DNA of 15,201 bases from MVYY01 sp035369865 (GTDB taxonomy: Bacteria > Bacteroidota > Bacteroidia > Bacteroidales > Paludibacteraceae): the NCBI GenBank assembly GCA_035369865.1, contig DAOOVG010000056.1:1-15201 (forward strand). Reading direction: 5' to 3'. The notes below the pieces were generated by a model. The model made no database searches and was not told the DNA's origin. It worked only from the letters and a program-made list of their open reading frames with translations. The stretch's first letter is position 1. Every line of letters begins with the position of its first letter. Below are positions 6,817 through 15,012 of this stretch, piece by piece. The translations under genes and the position numbers were made by a program.

Positions 6817-7689
6817 ATGAAAGGCATTGTTCTGGCGGGTGGCTCTGGTACACGACTTTATCCTATTACCAAAAGCATTTCAAAACAAATCATTCCTGTT
6901 TACGATAAACCCATGATTTATTATCCCTTGTCTATCCTTATGCTGGCAGGTATTCGTGAAATTCTTATCATTTCAACACCCCAGGATATTCATCTTTATG
7001 AACGTTTGTTAAATGACGGAAGTGATTTTGGATTAAAAATCGAGTATGCAGTACAACCTTCACCCGATGGTTTGGCACAAGCATTTATTATTGGAGAAAA
7101 TTTTATTAGCAATGAAAATGTTTGTATGATTTTAGGCGATAACATTTTTTATGGATATGATTTTTCAAAACAACTAAAAGAAGCAGCAAAATTAGAAGAT
7201 GGAGCGTTAATTTTCGGTTATTATGTTAATGATCCTCAACGATATGGCGTGGCTGAATTTGATAGTGAAGGAAATGTATTGAATCTGGAAGAAAAGCCTG
7301 AGCATCCAAAATCCAATTATGCTGTTACAGGCTTATATTTTTACAGCAATGATGTTGTTGAAAAGGCAAAACAATTAAAACCTTCCAAACGTGGTGAATT
7401 GGAAATTACTGACTTGAATCGTTTGTACTTGAATGAAGGTAGGTTGAAACTAAAAATCATGGGACGTGGAATGGCATGGCTTGATACCGGTACACATGAC
7501 AGTTTACTTGAAGCTTCTAATTTTATTGCTACGATTGAAAACCGTCAGGGTTTGAAAATAGCCTGTCTGGAAGAAATTGCCTATCGCAGTGGCTACATTG
7601 ATCGAGAACAGTTGGTGAAGCTTGCCGAACCATTAAACAAAAATCATTATGGTGAATATCTTCTCAAAATTGCCAATGAATTAAAGTAA
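6817..7689 (+). CDS. rfbA: Glucose-1-phosphate thymidylyltransferase
   Basis: This enzyme makes dTDP-glucose from dTTP and glucose 1-phosphate, the first step of dTDP-L-rhamnose synthesis. The 290 residues are full length for RmlA/RfbA. Visible motifs are the nucleotide-binding loop GGSGTRLYPIT (8-18), KQIIPVYDKPMIYYPL (23-38), LGDNIFYG (106-113) with the metal-binding Asp, EEKPEHPKSNYAVTGLYFY (158-176), GELEITDLN (193-201) and WLDTGTHDSL (221-230). It is first of three rhamnose genes, with rfbC 52 nt downstream. The leader is 155 bp of AT-rich DNA; a TAATTTTG at 6700-6707 could be a -7 box, but no -33 box goes with it. No Shine-Dalgarno sequence is seen. Confidence 0.96.
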   Translation: MKGIVLAGGSGTRLYPITKSISKQIIPVYDKPMIYYPLSILMLAGIREILIISTPQDIHLYERLLNDGSDFGLKIEYAVQPSPDGLAQAFIIGENFISNENVCMILGDNIFYGYDFSKQLKEAAKLEDGALIFGYYVNDPQRYGVAEFDSEGNVLNLEEKPEHPKSNYAVTGLYFYSNDVVEKAKQLKPSKRGELEITDLNRLYLNEGRLKLKIMGRGMAWLDTGTHDSLLEASNFIATIENRQGLKIACLEEIAYRSGYIDREQLVKLAEPLNKNHYGEYLLKIANELK

Positions 7690-7741
7690 TCAATTTAAAT
7701 ATTTATTTACAAATTTTTATTTAACTAATGTAATTGTATTT

Positions 7742-8290
7742 ATGGAAATTATTAAAACTCCGATCCCTGATTTATTAATTATTAAACCTAAAATTTTTGA
7801 GGATTCACGAGGCTATTTTTACGAAGTTTACAACGAGAAAAGATATAATGAAGTTGGAATTACTTATCGTTTTTGCCAGGATAATCAATCCAGGTCTGTT
7901 TATGGCGTTCTTCGTGGATTGCATTATCAGCTTTCGCCAGCCAGCCAAAGCAAACTGGTTTATGTCATCGAAGGAAAAGTGTGGGATGTTGCAGTGGATT
8001 TACGTTCTAATTCACCAACTTTTAAACAATGGTATGGGATAGAACTTTCAGCCGAAAATCATTTGCAGTTTCTGATTCCAAAAGGATTTGCTCATGGTTA
8101 TGCTGTTCTTTCCGAAATGGCTATTTTTGCTTATAAATGTGATGAATTTTATAATCCATCTTTGGAACGGGGAATTATTTACAACGACCCCATACTGGCT
8201 ATTGATTGGAAAATTCCAGCAGAAAAAATGATTATTTCAGAAAAAGACAATAAGCATCCTTTCCTCGATAAAGCTGAACTCAACTTTTAA
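7742..8290 (+). CDS. rfbC: dTDP-4-dehydrorhamnose 3,5-epimerase
   Basis: RmlC/RfbC epimerises dTDP-4-dehydro-6-deoxyglucose at C3 and C5. The protein has 182 residues, the usual size, and a cupin fold. Motifs seen are FEDSRGYFYEVYN (19-31), CQDNQSRSVYGVLRGLHYQ (45-63) with catalytic H61, GKVWDVAVDLR (78-88), FLIPKGFAHGY (110-120) and FAYKCDEFYNP (129-139) with the conserved Tyr131. It lies between rfbA and rfbD (20 nt before rfbD), so the three are most likely one transcript. Confidence 0.96.
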   Translation: MEIIKTPIPDLLIIKPKIFEDSRGYFYEVYNEKRYNEVGITYRFCQDNQSRSVYGVLRGLHYQLSPASQSKLVYVIEGKVWDVAVDLRSNSPTFKQWYGIELSAENHLQFLIPKGFAHGYAVLSEMAIFAYKCDEFYNPSLERGIIYNDPILAIDWKIPAEKMIISEKDNKHPFLDKAELNF

Positions 8291-8310
8291 ATTTTGAAGA
8301 AAAAGAAAAA

Positions 8311-9165
8311 ATGAAAACAATTTTAGTGAGTGGTAGTCACGGACAATTAGGTAATGAAATTCAAAAAATTGCCAATCGCTTTCCTGTTTTTCAATATATT
8401 TACACCGATATAGATGAACTGGATATTACAGACAAAAATGCACTTGAAAATTTTGTTGTAAAAAATAAAGTCCATTTTTTGATTAACTGTGCTGCTTATA
8501 CCAATGTAGATAAAGCAGAAGATGAAGTAGATTTATGTTATAAAATTAATGCTGAAGCGGTAAAAAATATTGGAGAAATTGCTGAAAAGCAACATTTAAA
8601 AGTAGTGCACATTTCTACCGATTATGTTTTTAATGGTAAAAATTTTCTGCCTTATGTAGAAGAAGATCTCCCCTCGCCTGTTTCCACTTATGGAAAATCA
8701 AAACTGGCAGGTGAAGAAGCTTTATTGAGAAGTTGTCAGCAAGCCATGATTATTCGGACTTCGTGGTTATATTCTTCTTTTGGAAATAATTTTGTCAAAA
8801 AAATGCTAAGCCTGGGAAAAGAACGTAAAGAATTAAAGGTAGTTTTTGACCAAATTGGAACGCCTACTTATGCTGCTGACTTGGCAAAATCCATTTCAAC
8901 CATTTTGCAACAGAATGTTTTTCAGCCCGGAATCTATCATTTCTCCAATGAAGGCGTTTGTTCGTGGTACGATTTCGCAAAAGCTATTTTTCGAATAAAA
9001 AATATGGAATGTTCAGTTCAACCTATTGAGACAAAAGAATATCCTACCAAAGCTCAACGACCTTTTTATAGCGTTTTAAATAAAGCCAAAATCAAGAATA
9101 CTTTCAATATCTGCATTCCACATTGGGAGGAAAGTTTGGAAAAATGCCTTTCACTTTTACCATAA
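8311..9165 (+). CDS. rfbD: dTDP-4-dehydrorhamnose reductase
   Basis: RmlD/RfbD reduces dTDP-4-dehydrorhamnose with NAD(P)H to dTDP-L-rhamnose, the donor for O-antigen, capsule or glycan rhamnosylation. The 284-residue protein is a short-chain dehydrogenase of the extended type: dinucleotide loop GSHGQLG (8-14), NCAAYTNVDKAE (59-70), STDYVFNG (102-109), catalytic YxxxK as YGKSK (127-131) and RTSWLYSSFGNNFVKKML (149-166). It is the last gene of rfbA-rfbC-rfbD and is followed 37 bp later by a terminator hairpin. The dehydratase rfbB, needed between the A and C steps, is not in the window. Confidence 0.96.
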   Translation: MKTILVSGSHGQLGNEIQKIANRFPVFQYIYTDIDELDITDKNALENFVVKNKVHFLINCAAYTNVDKAEDEVDLCYKINAEAVKNIGEIAEKQHLKVVHISTDYVFNGKNFLPYVEEDLPSPVSTYGKSKLAGEEALLRSCQQAMIIRTSWLYSSFGNNFVKKMLSLGKERKELKVVFDQIGTPTYAADLAKSISTILQQNVFQPGIYHFSNEGVCSWYDFAKAIFRIKNMECSVQPIETKEYPTKAQRPFYSVLNKAKIKNTFNICIPHWEESLEKCLSLLP

Positions 9166-9202
9166 ATGGAAAGATTTTCCCTACCAATTTATACCTAAAA
9201 AG

Positions 9203-9239
9203 AATGGCTCGCTGTTGAAAAGATGAGCCATTTATTTTT
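9203..9239 (+). terminator. Terminator of rfbACD
   Basis: A perfect 8-bp stem, AATGGCTC (9203-9210) with GAGCCATT (9225-9232), is followed by TATTTTT on the plus strand, 37 nt after the rfbD stop codon. It also lies just beyond the 3' end of the opposing tRNA gene and could end that transcript too, less well. Confidence 0.75.
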
Positions 9240-9240
9240 G

Positions 9241-9314
9241 CGGTGCGGACGGGACTTGAACCCGCGACCCCCGGCGTGACAGGCCGATATTCTAACCAAC
9301 TGAACTACCGCACC
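9241..9314 (-). tRNA. tRNA-Asp (anticodon GUC)
   Basis: A 74-nt cloverleaf on the minus strand. The acceptor arms are GGTGCGG (9314-9308) and CCGCACC (9248-9242), with discriminator G at 9241. A D-loop GTTCAGTTGGTTAGAAT, anticodon stem TCGGC/GCCGG around CTGTCAC (anticodon GTC), and T-arm GCGGG-TTCAAGT-CCCGT complete the fold. The 3' CCA is not encoded and must be added. G at the discriminator position and GTC agree with aspartate identity. Confidence 0.96.
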
Positions 9315-9336
9315 AGACTATTTTGTTTTGGTAGTG

Positions 9337-9366
9337 CAAAGATAATTCAAATTTTAATTTCTACAA
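9337..9366 (-). promoter_or_regulatory. Promoter of tRNA-Asp (Bacteroidota type)
   Basis: On the minus strand TTG (9366-9364), 19 nt, then TATCTTTG (9344-9337) fits the -33/-7 consensus TTTG/TANNTTTG. The predicted start, near 9331, is about 17 nt before the mature tRNA 5' end. Confidence 0.68.
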
Positions 9367-9532
9367 TACTTTCCATTCACTTTTTTAGTGCTGACAACAG
9401 AAAGAATAAAGAAAACACTTTTATATCGGATATCTCTTACCTGAATTGTGATTTTTAGTTTTTCTTTTTGTACTCAAGAAATAAATTTTGTAAAATTTTC
9501 TAGTGATTTATCCCTCTCAAGGAAAAAATTAT

Positions 9533-9988
9533 GTAATTGCAATTATAAGCCATATAAAACGGAATGCCATAAAATCAGAATAAAAGATGGAAATGATAGA
9601 GAGAAAAAATAAGAGCATGAACGGAAAAATAGCAGAAGAGAATGCAAGTCTGTGGATAAATGAAGAGGAACGTTTTTTAGAGCTTTTGGTAAATAAAGAA
9701 GCATTGGAAAAGGAATGCCAGTTGGATGGTTGTTATGTGATAAAGACAGATTTACAAACTACCGATGCCAGCAAAGAGACAGTCTATGAGCGATATAAAG
9801 ATTTATCTTTAGTGGAGAATGCTTTTCGTACTTTTAAAACAGGTTTGGAAGAGATAAGACCTATTCATTTGAGAAAAGAAAAAAGAACCAGAGGACATGT
9901 TTTTGTTTGTATGCTCGCCTACAAAATTCTATTGCATATTTGGCAATATTTTTTATTTACTGGCAAGCCCAGAAACACTTTCACATAA
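9533..9988 (+). pseudogene. IS1634-type transposase remnant
   Basis: The open part (9587-9988, 133 codons) matches the C-terminal third of IS1634/IS4-like DDE transposases: LDGCYVIKTDL, ERYKDLSLVENAFRTFKTGL with the E of the DDE triad, IRPIHLRKEKRTRGHVFVCMLAYKILLHIWQ. Just upstream in the same frame, codons 9533-9580 (ending IKRNAIKSE) may also belong to the gene and are cut off by a TAA at 9581. The N-terminal part with the first two catalytic aspartates is missing, and the frame ends early after HIWQYFLFTGK. Such proteins normally have over 450 residues, so this copy cannot be active. The N-terminal extension is less certain than the core. Confidence 0.8.
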
Positions 9989-10010
9989 CAATACATTTTA
10001 GATAGTTTTA

Positions 10011-10088
10011 GATAAAACAAACTACATCGAATATCAATTTGAGAACGAAATCCTCAAACAATTAAATGAAAATCAACCATATATCTAA
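10011..10088 (+). pseudogene. Possible frame-shifted tail of the IS1634-type transposase
   Basis: In another frame from the remnant upstream, 25 codons read DKTNYIEYQFENEILKQLN, then a TAA. It looks protein-like and sits where a transposase C-terminus would be expected, so it may be the original end separated by a deletion or frameshift. No family motif is present; this is a weak call. Confidence 0.25.
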
Positions 10089-10202
10089 ATATTAAGCCGC
10101 CTTATAATAAGCAAGAAATTTTTTATCGCCCTATAAATAATTAATATTCAATCGACTATAAATAAATTATAACTACGTTAAAAGAAAAAATACTAAAAAA
10201 AT

Positions 10203-10241
10203 AAAAAAAAGAGGAAGTTTTTTACTTGAACTTCCTCTTTT
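10203..10241 (-). terminator. Terminator of hsp20
   Basis: A perfect 13-bp stem, AAAAGAGGAAGTT (10207-10219) with AACTTCCTCTTTT (10229-10241), and a 9-nt loop. On the minus strand it is followed by more T residues, 18 nt after the hsp20 stop codon. Confidence 0.88.
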
Positions 10242-10258
10242 GAGAAGTGAGAAAGAAA

Positions 10259-10723
10259 TTATGAGATTTTAATTTCTTTTACATTTTTAGCTTTCTTTGC
10301 TTCTTCGTGTTTAGGTAAGGTTACATACAAAATTCCATTATCATATTTTGCTGAAATTTTATCAGCATCAATGATATCTTCAGGCACGCTGAAGCTTCTT
10401 TGGAATGATTGATAGCTAAATTCACGACGTGTTACTTTTTCTCCTTCTTTTTCTTCTTTTTCTTCTTGTTTTTCAGAAGAAATAGTTAAAATACCGTTAT
10501 CGTAATTGACTTTAAAATCTTCTTTATTCAAACCAGGGGCTGCCACTTCAATCTTAAATTCATTATCATTTTCTTTTACGTTTACAGCTGGTAAAGTCAT
10601 GTTTTCCCCCGCAAAGTTGAAAGTATCCCAATCCATTAAATCGCTATCAAAAAATCTATCAATTAACGATGGTAAAGAAGGAGTCCAATTGCTCCGTGAT
10701 GTAAATAATCTTGGTAATGCCAT
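10259..10723 (-). CDS. Small heat-shock protein, Hsp20/alpha-crystallin family
   Basis: A protein of 154 residues. The alpha-crystallin domain runs from about LPAVNVKENDNEFKIEVAAPG through GILTISSEKQEE, FQRSFSVPEDI and KYDNGILYVTLPK, followed by a short tail KNVKEIKIS with the I-x-I motif that joins dimers into oligomers. Small heat-shock proteins hold unfolded proteins for ATP-dependent chaperones. The N-terminus MALPRLFTSRSNWTPSLPSLIDRFF is typical of Bacteroidota members. The ATG at 10723 is chosen because GGAGGTG lies 6 nt before it; an in-frame ATG at 10738 overlaps that Shine-Dalgarno sequence. A charged EKEEKEG insert lies in the domain loop. It is transcribed alone, between its own upstream region and a strong terminator. 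Confidence 0.96.
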   Translation of the reverse strand: MALPRLFTSRSNWTPSLPSLIDRFFDSDLMDWDTFNFAGENMTLPAVNVKENDNEFKIEVAAPGLNKEDFKVNYDNGILTISSEKQEEKEEKEGEKVTRREFSYQSFQRSFSVPEDIIDADKISAKYDNGILYVTLPKHEEAKKAKNVKEIKIS

Positions 10724-11077
10724 ATTAAACACCTCCATTTTTTAATTAAGTTAGACATCTAGTAATTACTTCTTGAAATCTTTATTGATTTCACTTATTG
10801 GTTTGCAAAACTTGTACCAGCAAAGAAATAAATCTATTAGAAATAAAATATAGGTAGCTGATTTTCAGTTGTCTATAAATTAAAAAACATCTTAAACAAA
10901 AAAATTATTTAACAATCAAATGAGAGAAAAGACAACTTGTCTTTTAAAATAAAATTGTGAATGTCAGATTGACAGTTTTGTAATAGAAAAAAATAAAAGG
11001 CTTTTTACCAATTACTTTCTCTTTTTATCACGACACAATTGCAGTGTGAAACATTATCAACCAAAAAAAACTTCAGT
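10724..11077. other. Upstream region of hsp20 and 3' flank of mutS
   Basis: A 354-bp non-coding stretch. It holds the hsp20 Shine-Dalgarno sequence (10731-10736), an inverted repeat GAAATC-TTTATT-GATTTC (10775-10792) and two stronger palindromes at 10927-10945 and 10962-10974. No TANNTTTG box is found on the minus strand, so the hsp20 promoter may use a different or degenerate sequence. Confidence 0.6.
10927..10974. repeat. Two adjacent palindromes upstream of hsp20
   Basis: AAAAGACAA-C-TTGTCTTTT (10927-10945) is a perfect 9-bp inverted repeat with one central base; TGTCA-GAT-TGACA (10962-10974) is a perfect 5-bp inverted repeat. Both contain TGTC/GACA. They lie about 105-150 bp beyond the mutS stop and about 240 bp upstream of hsp20. 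They could be operators for hsp20; the first could instead be a weak terminator for mutS. Confidence 0.5.
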
Positions 11078-13690
11078 TTACTTTCCTGTGACAATTCGTT
11101 TTATCTCATTTAATTTGTTTAAGGCTTCAAGAGGTGTTAAGTTATTTATATCAAGATTTTTAATTTCATCTCGAACTTGTTCTAATACAGGATCATCAAG
11201 TTGAAAAAATGTAAGTTGATAACCTTCGCGTTGTTGAGCTATTTTATCTACTGGTTTGGCAATATCCGACTGACGATTATTGGTTTCCAGTTGTTTGAGA
11301 ATCTGTTCAGCTCGTTTAACGATACTTTGAGGCATGCCCGCCATTTTAGCCACATGAATACCAAAACTGTGTTCACTGCCGCCACGAACTAATTTCCGTA
11401 AAAAAATCACCTTATTATCTATTTCTTTTACTGAAACGTTGTAGTTTTTAATACGTGAAAATGATTTTTCCATTTCATTTAATTCATGATAGTGTGTGGC
11501 AAAAAGTGTTTTGGCACGATGATCGGGATGCTCATGGATATATTCTACAATTGCCCAGGCGATAGAAATTCCATCATAAGTACTCGTTCCTCTGCCTAAC
11601 TCATCAAAAAGAACCAGACTCCGATTCGAGAGATTGTTTAAAATGCTGGCAGCTTCGTTCATCTCTACCATAAAAGTCGATTCTCCCAGCGAAATGTTAT
11701 CACTTGCTCCTACTCGCGTAAAAATTTTATCCACTACACCAATTTTTGCACTTTCTGCTGGAACAAAACATCCCATTTGAGCCATTAAAGTAATCAAGGC
11801 AGTTTGTCGGAGTAAAGCTGATTTGCCTGACATGTTGGGCCCGGTAATCATCATAATTTGCTGGGTATTGCTGTCAAGGTAAATATCATTCGGGACATAC
11901 GTTTCTCCCAATGGCAATTGTTTTTCAATGACAGGGTGTCTTCCTTGCTTAATTTCAATAATGTCATCATCATTGATTTCTGGTTTCATATAACGATTAT
12001 CAGCAGAAACTTTTGCAAAAGAAAGCAAACAATCCAACTGAGCTATCAGATTAGAATTTAATTGAATAGCCGGAATGTAATCAAGCAAGCTAATTATTAA
12101 ATCATTGAACAATTTTGTCTCAATGGCAATTATTTTTTCTTCCGCTCCTAAAATTTTTTCTTCGTAAATTTTTAATTCTTCCGTAATATAACGTTCTGCA
12201 TTGACCAATGTTTGTTTTCGAATCCAGTGTGCTGGTATTTTATCTTTATGAGTATTTCTGACTTCAAGATAATAACCAAACACATTATTGAAACCAATTT
12301 TTAAGCTTGGAATACCAGTAGCTTTGCTTTCACGTTCTTGTATTTTTTGTAAAAAATCTTTCCCAGAATAAGCCAATTCACGTAATTCATCCAGCTCTTC
12401 ATCAATACCTTTTTGAATAATATTGCCACGATTCAACAAAATGGGCGGATTGTTTAAGATTTCTTTTTCAATACGTTCAGAAATAATTGAGCACGGATTT
12501 AATTGATCGCCAATAGTTTTTAATGTGACATTATCAGTAGCTGAACAAATTTTTTTAATAGGTTCAATAGCTTTCAAAGCCACTTTCAGTTGTACCACTT
12601 CACGCGGATTGATTCTGCCAACAGCTACTTTTGAAACCAGCCGTTCTAAATCACCTATTAAAGCTATATTTTCTTCAATTTGCAATTTTACATCTGGATG
12701 TTTAAAAAAATATTCTACGACATTTAAACGCTCGTTAATTTGCTGAACATTTTTAAGAGGGAAAGCTATCCAGCGTTTCAGAAGCCGAGCACCCATTGGG
12801 CTAATGGTTTTATCTATAATATCGCAAAGAGAACGTCCACCTTCATTGATGCTTTCGAAAAGTTCTAAATTTCTTACTGTAAAGCGGTCGAGCCAGACAT
12901 ATTGCTCTTCTTCAATTCGTGAAAGATGAGTAATATGTGCTGTCTGTTGATGATGGGTAATGTCCAGATAATGAAGTATAGCTCCCGCAGCAACAATGCC
13001 ATTGGAAAGATTAGCAACACCGAATCCTTTCAGGCTTGTGGTTTCAAACTGCTTCAACAATCGTTCATAAGCTGATTCAGGTGTATAAACCCAATCGTCT
13101 AATGGATAAGTATAAAATTTTGTTCCAAACAAATCTTCAAATTCTTTTTTTCGGTTACGATCGAAAAGAATTTCTTTGGGCGAAAAACTATTTAAGAGTT
13201 TATCAACGTATTCTCCATTGCCTTCAGCCACTAAAAATTCACCTGTTGAGACATCAAGAAAAGAAACACCAATCTGACTTTTGTTGATATAAACACTGGC
13301 AAGGAAATTATTTTCCTTAAAATTTAATACAGTATCATTATAAGTAACGCCCGGTGTTACTAATTCTGTAACATCTCTTTTTACGATGGTTTTAGCAAGT
13401 CTTGGATCTTCCAGTTGGTCACAAATAGCTACTCTTTTACCTGCTCTGACCAATTTTGGTAAATAAGTATCGAGTGCGTGATGAGGAAACCCGGCCATTT
13501 CTACACTTTTAGCGGCACCATTGGCACGTCGGGTAAGGGTGATACCAAGAATTTCTGAAGCTTCAATAGCATCAGAGGAATAAGTTTCATAAAAATCACC
13601 ACAACGAAACAACAAAATAGCATCAGGGTGCTTTGCCTTGATTTTAAAATACTGTTTCATTAGAGGTGTTTCTACAATGTTTTCTTGCAT
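11078..13690 (-). CDS. mutS: DNA mismatch repair protein MutS
   Basis: MutS finds mismatches and small loops, then recruits MutL. The 870 residues are full length. The mismatch-reading F-x-E motif is at F33-Y34-E35 within LFRCGDFYETY. The connector and lever domains follow, with the family segment LDRFTVRNLELFESINEGGRSLCDIID. The clamp region is next, then the ATPase: Walker A GPNMSGKSALLRQ (around residue 617), Walker B LVLFDELGRGTSTYDGISIA (around 693), ATHYHEL, and the C-terminal helix-turn-helix dimer region GIHVAKMAGMPQSIVKRAEQIL. The end LTPLEALNKLNEIKRI is the tail found in many MutS1 proteins. It starts 32 nt after the stop of the glycosyltransferase gene upstream, so co-transcription is likely. 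mutL is not nearby. Confidence 0.98.
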   Translation of the reverse strand: MQENIVETPLMKQYFKIKAKHPDAILLFRCGDFYETYSSDAIEASEILGITLTRRANGAAKSVEMAGFPHHALDTYLPKLVRAGKRVAICDQLEDPRLAKTIVKRDVTELVTPGVTYNDTVLNFKENNFLASVYINKSQIGVSFLDVSTGEFLVAEGNGEYVDKLLNSFSPKEILFDRNRKKEFEDLFGTKFYTYPLDDWVYTPESAYERLLKQFETTSLKGFGVANLSNGIVAAGAILHYLDITHHQQTAHITHLSRIEEEQYVWLDRFTVRNLELFESINEGGRSLCDIIDKTISPMGARLLKRWIAFPLKNVQQINERLNVVEYFFKHPDVKLQIEENIALIGDLERLVSKVAVGRINPREVVQLKVALKAIEPIKKICSATDNVTLKTIGDQLNPCSIISERIEKEILNNPPILLNRGNIIQKGIDEELDELRELAYSGKDFLQKIQERESKATGIPSLKIGFNNVFGYYLEVRNTHKDKIPAHWIRKQTLVNAERYITEELKIYEEKILGAEEKIIAIETKLFNDLIISLLDYIPAIQLNSNLIAQLDCLLSFAKVSADNRYMKPEINDDDIIEIKQGRHPVIEKQLPLGETYVPNDIYLDSNTQQIMMITGPNMSGKSALLRQTALITLMAQMGCFVPAESAKIGVVDKIFTRVGASDNISLGESTFMVEMNEAASILNNLSNRSLVLFDELGRGTSTYDGISIAWAIVEYIHEHPDHRAKTLFATHYHELNEMEKSFSRIKNYNVSVKEIDNKVIFLRKLVRGGSEHSFGIHVAKMAGMPQSIVKRAEQILKQLETNNRQSDIAKPVDKIAQQREGYQLTFFQLDDPVLEQVRDEIKNLDINNLTPLEALNKLNEIKRIVTGK

Positions 13691-13722
13691 ATTCTTGGTT
13701 CCTCAAAAAATTATTTTCTAAC

Positions 13723-14856
13723 TTATTGCATTTCTTCAAACAGCATATTGATAGTTGATGTCATTCCCGACCATGAATATTTTAACTTTTCTACTTTTAT
13801 GTTGTTGATGAATTCTTCTGAACGGTTATTGGTATAAAAATCTATAATTGCATCCGCAATTTTTGGGGGATCCACCTCGACAACGTAACCAACTTTCTGA
13901 TGAGGAACAATTTCAGCTAAACCACCAACATTAGTAACCAACATTGGTTTTTCAAAATGATAAGCTATTTGGCTAATGCCGCTTTGCGTCGCAGAACGAT
14001 AAGGCTGTACAATTAAGTCGGCAATGCTGAAATAATATTTCACTTCATTATCAGGAATAAAATAGGCACGCAATTCAACTTTTTTTTCTAAATCAAAATG
14101 TTGGATTTGTTCTAAATAAGGTTCTGGATTTTCATAAAATTCACCAGCAATAATCAGATGAATATTCAAGTTATTCAACCTTTTATCAGCAAGTGCTTCC
14201 AAAAGCAGGTCTAAACCCTTATAATGTCGAATAAGTCCAAAAAATAAAATATAATGATTTTGTTCTGGAAGTCCTAATTTTGCAGCCGCTTTTCTTTTTG
14301 AAAGTAATTCACCATAATGGTCATAAATTGGATGAGGAGAAATGGCTATAGGCTTGTTCAATTTATCAAATTGCCGAATGTCACTTGTAACGGTTTGTGA
14401 CATAGCCACAAATCCATCCATATATTTAACAAAAAAACCAGGCAGCCATTTATCCAAAAAAGTAGCTTCATGAGAAATCATATTATGAATAAGTCCAATC
14501 ATTTTTGTCTTAGGAGAACGTGCAAAACGTGCAATGGTACCAAAACACGGAGCCATAAAAGAAGTCCAATAACTAAAAATGACTTTGTCGGGCAATTTAT
14601 TTTTAATTTTCTTACCTACTTTTCTCCAGTTAAAAGGATTAATAGAATTAATTTCCCGATTAATTTTCAAATCTGTTGGTGCCTTTTCAGTTGAAAATTG
14701 AGTTTTTCCAGGAAATAAAAATTTAGGATATTGAAGAGTAAAAGTAATAATTTCTACTTCGTTCCCTTCTTTAATAAATTCTTTAGCTAAGCGTTCATTG
14801 AAAGCTGCTAAACCTCCACGATAAGGGTATGCTGTTCCAATAATAATAATTTTCAC
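13723..14856 (-). CDS. Glycosyltransferase, GT4-like (GT-B fold)
   Basis: A protein of 377 residues without a signal peptide or clear membrane segment. It has the two Rossmann-type halves of GT-B enzymes. The N-terminal half starts MKIIIIGTAYPYRGGLAAFNERLAKEF, with the Gly-rich acceptor-side loop. The C-terminal half has YILFFGLIRHYKGLDLLLEAL (202-222), HLIIAGEFYE (233-242), AYFIPDNEVKYYFSIADLIVQPYRSATQSGISQIAYHFEKP (264-304) and VTNVGGLAEIV (307-317). By my alignment the two glutamates of the usual E-x7-E motif are replaced by T290 and A298, which is seen in some Bacteroidota GT4 proteins. It probably adds a sugar to a lipid- or protein-linked glycan at the inner face of the membrane; donor and acceptor are unknown. 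mutS follows 32 nt downstream. Confidence 0.9.
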   Translation of the reverse strand: MKIIIIGTAYPYRGGLAAFNERLAKEFIKEGNEVEIITFTLQYPKFLFPGKTQFSTEKAPTDLKINREINSINPFNWRKVGKKIKNKLPDKVIFSYWTSFMAPCFGTIARFARSPKTKMIGLIHNMISHEATFLDKWLPGFFVKYMDGFVAMSQTVTSDIRQFDKLNKPIAISPHPIYDHYGELLSKRKAAAKLGLPEQNHYILFFGLIRHYKGLDLLLEALADKRLNNLNIHLIIAGEFYENPEPYLEQIQHFDLEKKVELRAYFIPDNEVKYYFSIADLIVQPYRSATQSGISQIAYHFEKPMLVTNVGGLAEIVPHQKVGYVVEVDPPKIADAIIDFYTNNRSEEFINNIKVEKLKYSWSGMTSTINMLFEEMQ

Positions 14857-15012
14857 TAAATAAAATTTTGATTTATTACCTCTACCCTTTATGTCTTATT
14901 TCGCTAATATTTTTAATACTATTTGTTATAAAGGTATTGTCACAAAAATACATGAAAATCGCAGTATTTCCAAGCAAACGAAAATAAAAAATCAAAGTCA
15001 CATAACTTTAAC

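Noticed and set aside
9243..9458. 71-codon frame on the plus strand over the tRNA gene
   Set aside because: It reads the antisense of tRNA-Asp; the start MRTGLEPATPG is the well-known false protein made from tRNA T-arms.
10131..10165. Direct repeat CTATAAATAA (10131-10140 and 10156-10165)
   Set aside because: There are only two copies of a low-complexity AT word; it is not enough for an iteron or CRISPR call.
11041..11056. ACAC-AATTGCA-GTGT-like hairpin after mutS as a terminator
   Set aside because: The stem has four base pairs and no T run follows.
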